Assembly: GCA_900550035.1 (NCBI GenBank)
Contig: URQS01000036.1
Span: forward strand, 1 to 33,385
DNA from: an uncultured Prevotella sp.
GTDB taxonomy: Bacteria; Bacteroidota; Bacteroidia; Bacteroidales; Bacteroidaceae
Length of the DNA: 33,385 nt
Reading direction: 5' to 3'
Position numbers and translations under genes: made by a program. Position 1 is the stretch's first letter; the number at the start of each line of letters is the position of its first letter. This document shows positions 9,251-16,700 of this stretch, one piece after another. The notes under the pieces were generated by a model. It made no database searches. It was not told the origin of the DNA and saw only the letters and a list, made by a program, of their open reading frames with translations.

Positions 9251-9281
9251 TTTGTCATGCGACCGATTTACATTACCTTTG
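9251..9281 (+). promoter_or_regulatory. Promoter of the small membrane protein/OmpH-like unit
   Basis: TTTG at 9251-9254 and TACCTTTG at 9274-9281 are separated by 19 bp, a full match to the Bacteroidota consensus. Confidence 0.82.
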
Positions 9282-9336
9282 CACGTAAATAAAGATGTCG
9301 CTTTGGGTTTCCCATTTCGATACAAAGTTAGTAAAA

Positions 9337-9531
9337 ATGATTAAACTTCTGCTTTTAAGCCTGTTAATTATTGCTATAGCGTTTGCTTTGCTCTCTATTA
9401 AGCTTCTGCTGAAACGCAACGGCAAGTTTTCATCGCAACATGTTCACGACAATCCCGGTCTGCGCAAGCTCGGAATCCACTGCGTTATGGATCAGGACCG
9501 CGAGGCACGTAAGCGCAATGGTGCCTATTAA
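9337..9531 (+). CDS. Small conserved membrane protein
   Basis: The 64-aa protein from the ATG at 9337 starts MIKLLLLSLLIIAIAFALL, a single membrane helix, followed by a soluble tail with DNPGLRKLGIHCVMDQDREARKR. An in-frame ATG at 9295 would add 14 residues. It lies only about 7 nt from the expected transcription start and would put polar residues before the helix, so I prefer 9337. The tail looks like a conserved Bacteroidales hypothetical family without a known role. It probably shares a transcript with the OmpH-like gene 42 bp downstream. Confidence 0.7.
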   Translation: MIKLLLLSLLIIAIAFALLSIKLLLKRNGKFSSQHVHDNPGLRKLGIHCVMDQDREARKRNGAY

Positions 9532-9573
9532 GTTGGATGCGTCAGGTGTGAAATAATTAAATAATAAATACAA

Positions 9574-10194
9574 ATGAACAAGAAAAACTTTTTCCGTACA
9601 CTTGCTATCGCTGCTTTTGCTGCTGTGGCAATGACATCTTGCGACAAGTCAAAGTCGCAGGTAGACGATAAGGAGCCGGCAGCTCAGGCTACAGCTACTG
9701 CAACTAAGATTGCTTATGTAGAGGTTGACAGCATCATGTCGCAGTACAAGTTCTGCAAGGACTACTCGCTCATTCTTCAGAAGAAGGGTCAGAATATCCA
9801 GAACACCCTCGCACAGAAGCAGCAGGCTCTTGAGGCTGCCGCAGCCAACTTCCAGCAGAAGGTGCAGCAGAATGCCTACACACGTGAGCAGGCACAGTCT
9901 ATTCAGATGTCGCTCCAGAAGCAGAGCAACGACCTTCAGGCTCTCAACCAGCGTCTGAGCGGTGAGTTCCAGACAGAGACCGAGAAGTACAACAACGCTC
10001 TCCGCGATTCTATCCAGCACTATCTCGCTTTCTACAACAAGACAAAGAAGTATACACTCATCCTCAGCAAGGCTGGCGACAACATCCTCTATGCCGACAA
10101 GGCTCACGACATAACCAACGAGGTTATCGCCGGACTCAATAAGGCATACAAGCAGGCTCCTGCAGAGAAGGCAGCTACTGAGAAAAAGAAGTAA
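9574..10194 (+). CDS. OmpH/Skp-like periplasmic lipoprotein
   Basis: The 206-aa protein has a lipoprotein signal with lipobox Cys23 (AMTSC) and a low-complexity linker, then KIAYVEVDSIMSQYKFCKDYS, the opening strand typical of OmpH/Skp chaperones. A long Gln-rich coiled coil follows (about 70-145), and DKAHDITNEVIAGLNKAYK closes the fold. Skp-type proteins form trimers that hold unfolded outer-membrane proteins in the periplasm. The lipid anchor differs from the soluble E. coli Skp, but anchored versions occur in Bacteroidota. It is last in its unit and is followed by a strong terminator. Confidence 0.88.
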   Translation: MNKKNFFRTLAIAAFAAVAMTSCDKSKSQVDDKEPAAQATATATKIAYVEVDSIMSQYKFCKDYSLILQKKGQNIQNTLAQKQQALEAAAANFQQKVQQNAYTREQAQSIQMSLQKQSNDLQALNQRLSGEFQTETEKYNNALRDSIQHYLAFYNKTKKYTLILSKAGDNILYADKAHDITNEVIAGLNKAYKQAPAEKAATEKKK

Positions 10195-10207
10195 AAAAAT
10201 ATATAAA

Positions 10208-10248
10208 AGCCGTCCGTAGAGATGAAACTCTATAGGACGGCTTTTTTT
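10208..10248 (+). terminator. Intrinsic terminator after the OmpH-like gene
   Basis: The stem AGCCGTCC/GGACGGCT is extended by TAGAG/CTCTA around the loop ATGAAA and is followed by a T7 run. Confidence 0.92.
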
Positions 10249-10356
10249 AATGTCTATAATAAATATGTATATATAAGTCAAATAAAGGGCTAATCCTACC
10301 AAATTAAGCTCAAAACAAAGAATTTTCAAATAAAATCGAAAAAAGTTGCATGAAAA

Positions 10357-10388
10357 TTTGGAGGTATAAATAAAAAGCCTTACCTTTG
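10357..10388 (+). promoter_or_regulatory. Promoter of initiator tRNA-Met
   Basis: TTTG at 10357-10360 and TACCTTTG at 10381-10388 are spaced by 20 bp. The -33 flank and the -7/start region are identical to those of the tRNA-Pro promoter over 13 and 15 bp. Confidence 0.85.
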
Positions 10389-10452
10389 CACTCGCAATTC
10401 AGAATAATACTTATCGCTAATAAGTTGGGATTGCAAACAATATGGTTAATAT

Positions 10453-10525
10453 CGCGGAGTGGAGCAGTTGGTAGCTCGCCAGGCTCATAACCTGGAGGTC
10501 GCATGTTCGAGTCCTGCCTCCGCAA
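10453..10525 (+). tRNA. Initiator tRNA-Met (fMet), anticodon CAT
   Basis: The fold gives acceptor CGCGGAG/CTCCGCA with the first pair a C1-A72 mismatch, and D-stem GAGC/GCTC with A11-T24. Both are bacterial initiator signatures. The anticodon stem CCAGG/CCTGG encloses CTCATAA (anticodon CAT). Only two of the three G-C pairs of the E. coli initiator stem are present, because position 29-41 is A-T. The T-stem GCATG/CCTGC has a T-C mismatch at 52-62. The discriminator is A, and CCA is not encoded. The integrase gene begins 138 bp downstream, which makes the 3' end of this tRNA one candidate attachment region. Confidence 0.93.
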
Positions 10526-10530
10526 CTACG

Positions 10531-10575
10531 AATGCTCGGAACAGCTTGCTAAGCAAGAAGTTACGAGCATTTTTC
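10531..10575 (+). terminator. Terminator of the initiator tRNA
   Basis: The outer stem AATGCTCG/CGAGCATT encloses an inner hairpin CTTGC-TAA-GCAAG and is followed by a short T-run. Confidence 0.8.
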
Positions 10576-10593
10576 GTGCTCTGAATCGAAATG

Positions 10594-10616
10594 GCTCAGA
10601 CACAAGCTCAGACACA
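10594..10616 (+). repeat. Two tandem GCTCAGACACA copies beside the integrase
   Basis: The 11-bp sequence GCTCAGACACA occurs at 10594-10604 and 10606-10616, a 12-bp period or roughly one helical turn. Placed between a tRNA and an integrase start, this resembles arm-type integrase or excisionase sites. The function is inferred only from position and spacing. Confidence 0.5.
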
Positions 10617-10649
10617 TATTGTATAATCACATTGGTTGGCAGGAGCCGA

Positions 10650-10669
10650 ACAATGTAAAAAAATGTACT
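10650..10669 (+). repeat. Left copy of the 20-bp direct repeat (candidate attL core)
   Basis: ACAATGTAAAAAAATGTACT is identical to 31805-31824, and the flanks diverge immediately on both sides. It contains two AATGTA words 10 bp apart and the integrase ATG at 10663. Confidence 0.65.
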
Positions 10670-11826
10670 CTAAAGCCAAAAATTTCTTATCTACAAGAGA
10701 AATAATAGGGTATACCCTTCCGAGGATACATCGGGGTAAATCCTATTACGTTGATTTCTTCGCTTACGATCCGACTACAGACAGACTTAAACGTAAGCGC
10801 TACATGCTCGACCGCTACCACAACAGGGCGGAGAGAGAAAAAATTGCAGCCGTGCTTGTCTACAATCTCACACACAAACTTTTATCCGGGTGGAATCCTT
10901 TTGTCAACACCACGAACACACGGCAGTACACAGAACTTGGCGTAGTGTTCGACAGATACAGCACCTATATTGAAGCAGCGGAGAAGAAGGGGATACTCAA
11001 GCCGAAGACCGCTACCGACTATCGAAGCAGGCTCAAGCAATTGTCTGTTTTCACCGAAGAAGTAGGGGCGAAAATAAAATATGCCTATCAGCTAAATACA
11101 GCCTTCGCAGTAGATTTTCTTGACTACCTCATCCTCGACAAGGACCTCTCTGCAAAATCTCGCAACAACTATCGCACATGGCTGTCAGCATTCTGTACAT
11201 GGTTAGCGGAGCGGAAGTATATCGACCGCAACCCCATCGAGAGCATACACATGCTGCGCGAAGACGAGAAGCTGCGCTCACCGCTTGAGGCAAAAGACCT
11301 GCGCAAGGTGAGGGAGTGGACACAACAGAACAACCCCTCATTTTACTTAGCGTGTATGATGGAGTACTACACCTTCATACGACCAGACGAGCTACGCTAT
11401 ATAAAGATAGGTGACATATCAATAAAGGAGCAAAGCGTGTATATATCGGAGAGTGTGGCCAAGAACCGCAAGGGGCAGGTCGTAGCGCTCAACGACACAG
11501 TGCTGAAGCTGATGATCGAGCAGCACGTCTTCGACTACCCATCGCAGGACTACCTATTCGGAGCCAACATGACACCCGGACCGCAGCAGATATATGTGAA
11601 CCGGTTCCGGCAGGAATGGAATAAGATGCGGAAAGCGCTGAACTTTCCGGCATCTTATCAATTCTACTCGCTCAAGGACTCCGGAATCAGAGACCTCGCC
11701 AACGCCCAGGGCATCGTGGTAGCGAGAGACCAGGCGCGCCACTCTGACATATCAGTAACGAACAAGTATTTGAAGCGACCGAAAGTGGTGCACGAAGAGA
11801 CGAAGCACTTCGTCGGAGACCTATAG
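10663..11826 (+). CDS. int: Tyrosine recombinase/integrase
   Basis: From the ATG at 10663 the protein has 387 residues. The order is an N-terminal arm-binding region, a SAM-like core-binding domain at about residues 90-190, and a C-terminal catalytic domain. Catalytic residues visible are R240 in FIRPDELR, a lysine in the KNRKG turn, H360 in QARHSD and nucleophile Y369 in TNKYL. Box II reads YSLKDSG where most integrases have HxLRHT, so Lys338 seems to take the place of the second arginine. A TTG at 10636 would extend the frame through the 20-bp repeat, but ATG is preferred. The gene ends tail-to-tail with the 633-aa gene, the two stops interlocking in CTATAG. It would catalyse integration and excision of the element. 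Confidence 0.9.
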   Translation: MYSKAKNFLSTREIIGYTLPRIHRGKSYYVDFFAYDPTTDRLKRKRYMLDRYHNRAEREKIAAVLVYNLTHKLLSGWNPFVNTTNTRQYTELGVVFDRYSTYIEAAEKKGILKPKTATDYRSRLKQLSVFTEEVGAKIKYAYQLNTAFAVDFLDYLILDKDLSAKSRNNYRTWLSAFCTWLAERKYIDRNPIESIHMLREDEKLRSPLEAKDLRKVREWTQQNNPSFYLACMMEYYTFIRPDELRYIKIGDISIKEQSVYISESVAKNRKGQVVALNDTVLKLMIEQHVFDYPSQDYLFGANMTPGPQQIYVNRFRQEWNKMRKALNFPASYQFYSLKDSGIRDLANAQGIVVARDQARHSDISVTNKYLKRPKVVHEETKHFVGDL

Positions 11827-13722
11827 TATAGCGTAGAAGTAACCAGTCTTCACGCGGTCGAGCCCCTCACCCGTCACCTCCACCTCTATCTTCTGGCATA
11901 CAAATCTACGGTTGTTGAAGATGTAGATATTGGAAGGGTCGGGAATATCATCAGCAATGAACTTAATGGTGTAAAGGTTGTGCGCATCGATGTCAACCTT
12001 TATGCCATTATTTTTTTTCAAACCGCTAACCGAAAGATTTGTAGCTTCGAGCGACAATGAGAATCGCTCGCCAGCCCATTTACTGAATTCGCGGAAGTCA
12101 GTGTAAGCGATAGGGTAGAGCGACATGCTACCGCTTGCCGGGAACGCCGTAGTAATATTTTTATCAAGGTCGCGAACGGCGTTGTCGGAGAGCATCAGAC
12201 GCATCGGTTCGTCAGCGGTCTCCTCGCTTGTATTGTCTTCTGTGCCCTGCATGGCATCTTGCACCGAAAGATAGTAGTCGCCGTCTTCATCTTCGCTCAT
12301 ACCGTCGAGCAGAGAATCACCCTCATTGGCGGTTGAAGGCATGACAACATAGCTGTTAGGCATCAAATCGCCGCTGACAGGCAAAGAAGCATCTATGCCA
12401 GCGCGTCGTTTGCGCTGATGCATGGCCACCGGTATCATCTTGATACCTATCGCATTGTCACTCTCAACGTCGCGCAGTATAGGATTGAACATACCGCACA
12501 CAGTGCGCTGCTCAGTCATATCTTTATTCTCCGGGTTGCCGTCTTTTGGCAACAACGCCCAAATATAATAAGACAACCCTTGCTTGAATATGGTGCTGCG
12601 ACGCTCACGAGTAGACATGGCCATAGCTGCAGAATTCATATTCTCTTCGCTGTCAAACTCCTTAATAGGGTATTGTTTTAGAACCGAGAGCGGAATGGAC
12701 TCGCGCCAGTCTCTATTGGCAGAACCGTCTAACGAGTACTCAACGTTTGACGTGGCGAGATTCTCAAGCCCATCCTCGTCAAACTCTGTCGAGTATTCGC
12801 CCAGACACTCGTAAGCCACTGCATCGTTGCTTGTGAGCTCATTGGTAGAAATGATGCTCACCTCTTTTACCAAATCGTCGAACACGAATGTAGCATTGAA
12901 CCGCTTGCGGAACTCCTCGATGAAGGTGTACACCGACCAATGAGGCAGCGCCTCGTTAATCTTGGCTGTGCGCCTTGCTGAAGCTATATAAATTCTTGTA
13001 TAAGGAGCAGCGTCGAAGTCGTTGCGCACAATCTTGTAGCCCTCACTCTGCAGAACGCACTTAAGCACATATATGAGATTAGGCTGCACGGCGAGGTTCC
13101 ACATCTGGACCATGTGGCCGTGCGGATAATGCACGCCATCAACCACGAGCTTGTTGACATTGACGTGGTTAATATAATTTGACACCTGGTCGTTAGTCTC
13201 GTCGTAGATGGGGTAGAACAGAGCCACGCCTGGTTGGCCGACACGGAAATCTGTAGAGAGGTCAACCATTATGAACTTCTTGTAGCGCTCAGCATCGACA
13301 CGCGTCAAGCCAAAGCCCTGATATTTGGCTTTGTCGATGCCATGAGTAATGTAGACCTTAGGGAAAGGCACCTTGTCGATGAAATGATTCTCAAACTTCG
13401 AGTTATACTTGATGCGACTCTTGCCCCCGACAATCTGCATCTTGACAGTGTTGTCAGACACGCTTGTAATCGTGCCCTTGCCACTGATGAAGAGACGGTT
13501 GTCGGCGTAAAGCTTGCAGTCGTTGAACGACTTCGAGCGCTTATGCACGTCAAAGCGGTGGATGTTGGCGAACAGCACCTGATTGGCGTGTATCGACATC
13601 GGGAACGAGATGTCGTAGGTGTAAGACCCCGAGTCTTCGATGTATTGGTTGGCATAAGTCACCTTAATCTTGTCAGACGCAGAAGGATATGCGGTCTGGC
13701 CGTTGATAGTGCAATATATCAT
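11821..13722 (-). CDS. Phage tail/baseplate-type structural protein
   Basis: This 633-aa protein starts MIYCTINGQTAYPSASDKIKVTYANQYIEDSGSYTYDISFP and has many alternating beta-strand patterns. There is no signal peptide or membrane helix. An acidic low-complexity stretch (SEDEDGDYYLSVQDAMQGTED) lies near residue 480. The C-terminus (NIYIFNNRRFVCQKIEVEVTGEGLDRVKTGYFYAIL) resembles phage tail assemblies of Bacteroides. It lies directly downstream of the tape measure, the usual place of distal tail or baseplate proteins, and I assign it to the tail tip on that basis. The two genes are separated by 35 bp of heptamer repeat. The exact family is not recognised. Confidence 0.65.
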   Translation of the reverse strand: MIYCTINGQTAYPSASDKIKVTYANQYIEDSGSYTYDISFPMSIHANQVLFANIHRFDVHKRSKSFNDCKLYADNRLFISGKGTITSVSDNTVKMQIVGGKSRIKYNSKFENHFIDKVPFPKVYITHGIDKAKYQGFGLTRVDAERYKKFIMVDLSTDFRVGQPGVALFYPIYDETNDQVSNYINHVNVNKLVVDGVHYPHGHMVQMWNLAVQPNLIYVLKCVLQSEGYKIVRNDFDAAPYTRIYIASARRTAKINEALPHWSVYTFIEEFRKRFNATFVFDDLVKEVSIISTNELTSNDAVAYECLGEYSTEFDEDGLENLATSNVEYSLDGSANRDWRESIPLSVLKQYPIKEFDSEENMNSAAMAMSTRERRSTIFKQGLSYYIWALLPKDGNPENKDMTEQRTVCGMFNPILRDVESDNAIGIKMIPVAMHQRKRRAGIDASLPVSGDLMPNSYVVMPSTANEGDSLLDGMSEDEDGDYYLSVQDAMQGTEDNTSEETADEPMRLMLSDNAVRDLDKNITTAFPASGSMSLYPIAYTDFREFSKWAGERFSLSLEATNLSVSGLKKNNGIKVDIDAHNLYTIKFIADDIPDPSNIYIFNNRRFVCQKIEVEVTGEGLDRVKTGYFYAIL

Positions 13723-13724
13723 TG

Positions 13725-13759
13725 TTGAATGTTGAGTGTTGAATGTTGAGTGTTGAATT
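13725..13759 (-). repeat. Heptamer spacer between the tape measure and 633-aa genes
   Basis: Five units read TTGAATG/TTGAGTG on the plus strand and fill the whole gap, starting at the tape-measure TAA (13758-13760) and ending 2 bp before the next ATG. Confidence 0.85.
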
Positions 13760-16700
13760 AGGTGCGGGCCTGCATCTTCTTGAAGTTATCGAGGTTCTTG
13801 GCCACACCGTGCGGACCATCGATGTAGACCTTAGCCTCGATGCCCTCGGCTATCTGAGCCGAGAGCGCACCGATAGTGTTGCGGGTATCATCGAGCGCAG
13901 CCTTAATCTCTGAGTTGTCAGTGTTGACCACAACCGAAGGAGCAGACACCACGGTAGCCCCACCTTGCCCTACAGAGCGCGAGATGTCGGCAGCGGTAAG
14001 CGACGACACAGTGTTGTTGCGCTGTGCCTCGTCGATAAGACGTAGAGCAGGCAGTATGCTTGGGTTGTTGACCGCATTGTGGTTAGCCACGAACTCACCC
14101 TCATGCACCACACCAGCCTCACGGCGATAGCGTGAACCGCCCGTGAAGCCACCCTCATAATAGCCGGCAGCCTGAGCCTGCTGTTGCTTTTTGATGGTGG
14201 CAATCTGGATAGCACCAGCAGCTGCAGCAATGCCGGCAGCTATCGGAGCGAGAACCATATTGGCAGGGTAGGGCACGCCTTGCATAGCAGAACTATAGGC
14301 TGCAATGGCAGAGATAGCAGTCTGTGCAATAGCTTGTGCAATCTGCATAGCAGCTTGCTTACGGGCATACTTAGACTTGATTTTAGCAACCTCCTTCTCC
14401 TTCTTCTCTTCGAGCTTCTTAGCCTTGGCGGTATTGTTGCCGGCAGCATTTATAAGCTTCTCATACTTCTTCTCGGTAACGCTCACCTCGTAGTCTGATT
14501 GCGCTGAATAGTATGAAGACATAGCGCTCATGAGCGGGGATATAGTATCCATAGCAGCCTGGAACTTGGCCACAAGACCGTTGCACATGTCTGCTGTAGC
14601 CTCGCCCATAGCAGCCATAGCCTCCTGATGCGAGATAAGCCCCTCCTGCTCCATAGCCTTTATGTTGTCGAGAGTAGACTTGTATATGTCAACATCAGAG
14701 GTGACGAAATCCATAATCTTTGAACCCTCAGGATGATCATCAGACCATGATGCTTTAGCCTTGTTGGAAGCCGTATTATAAGCAGACTTAGCGTTACGCT
14801 TGAACTTCTCACCCTTGGAGTCGTGCAGCTCTTGCTCAGACTCCTGCTCAGCATAGTGCAGTTTTATCTGCTTGAGCATATCCTGATACTCAGTCTCCTT
14901 CAGTAGGCCCTTCTCGTGCAGCAAGTCGAGACCCTTGAGAGTAATGCGCTCCTGCTCATTGATGTCTTTAGTGGCCCACTCCTCTTTGTATCGTGAGAGC
15001 AGGTCGGCATAATGCTGTTCGAGGTAAAGTTGGCGCTCGTTTTCGCGCTGCGTCAACTCCGCACGGGCATCGAGCCACTCCTGCGACCCCTCTTTGAGAG
15101 CAGCTATACGATCTGCGAGAGCAGACATGTCTATCTCGAAAAGACGTTCATTAAGCGCTTCCTCATCATGGTAGATCTTGGAGTTAGAGTCATTGTAGTC
15201 GCGATTAGCGGCTTCTATCTCACGCTGTCTATTAAGCTCGATGTCAGATATTAGAGCCTTAGAGTGGTCTTCTTCTCGCTTACGTCGCTCGTCGGCAATC
15301 TTCTCCTGCCATTGGCCGTATTCGGCGCCATACTTCTTGTAGACAGCCATCAATGACTCGTAGCCACGTGTTGTGATGTCGTGTTGGGCATCAAGAAACT
15401 CGGTATAGGTCTTCTCACCCTGCGAGTACGCCATGATGTTATTGGCTTGCTCTTGGTCGGTTTTATCCTTGGCAGCCTTAATCTCAGCCTGGTAAGCAGC
15501 TTTGGTAGCAGTCTTCATTTCACGCTCTTGTTTCTTTGCGGCAGCCTCTCTCTTCTTGGTCTCTTTGGAATCTACATAGCTACCCGCCTTGGAAGTGTTA
15601 GGATTCCAGTCGGGAGAGACGGTAGAAGAGTCAGAACCACCCTTAGCGAGAATGGCGTTATATTGCTTTGCCACACCGACATTTTTCTTGAGATACACAT
15701 TGATATTCTTGATGCGAGCCTCCACTATGGCTGCACTCTGCTCAGACTCCTTGACTGCATCATTCCATTGGTCAAGTTCCTTGTGCTTGGCGATATTAGC
15801 CTGCGTAGCCACCCTCTGGCCAGTAGGCAACATAGTACCGAAACTTGTGTAAACCACCTGCTGCTGAGTGCCATTGTAATAATCAGAATGGCGGTCAATC
15901 TCAGCTTGCACTGCTTTAGCAGAGAGCTTGTGGCGAGAAATCTCTTGGTCGAGGTCAAACTTCTTGCCCTGCAGCTCCACCATTTTGTTATATAGAGCCT
16001 GTGCCATAGCAGCATTGTTAAGGTTGTCAACATATTGCTTGATAGCCTTATTGTTGGACTCCATCAACTTGGCCTCATTATTGAGGTTACGGTGATAACC
16101 AGGGACAATCTTCTCAAGTGCAACCATAGCACGCTTCTTCTCATCGTAGCTATATGCGTTAGAGTTGACGATATTGGTAAGTTGGGCGAGTCGGTTTTTT
16201 TCTTCAGCAACACTTTGACTGGCTTCTTTCTGAGCTTCGGTCATATCCTTGTGTGTAGCACGCATTTTCTGAACGGCAAGCTGATTCTCATAAGCTGCCT
16301 TATTGTGCTCTCGTATGGATTTAACGAGATAATAGATGCCAGCACCGAGAGCAAGAATGACCGTCAACAGAACCGCATAAGGATTAGAAATGGATGCTGC
16401 CCTCATCTCGTCCATGGCAACCTTTGCCTTCTTTACTTGGAACGTAAGAAGGTAGTATGCGGTCTTCAAAGACTTTAATATAGCCGCTTTTGCTGTCAGC
16501 AAAGCATTGGAAGTAGCAGTATACGCATAAAATATTTTCTCCCACGCCAAATTAATGCCCAACTGCACAGCTTGAGCTTTATAAACTAAAGTCACGGCTG
16601 CAATTGACAAGGAAAGTGTGGTTATAGTACCAATATGGGCCTTGGTGAAGACAATCAATTGGTAAAGGGTTTTTATCAGTAGACTCACACCACTTATAGT

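Noticed and set aside
10636..10662. TTG start for the integrase
   Set aside because: The nine added residues are translated repeat sequence, and ATG at 10663 fits the family start better.
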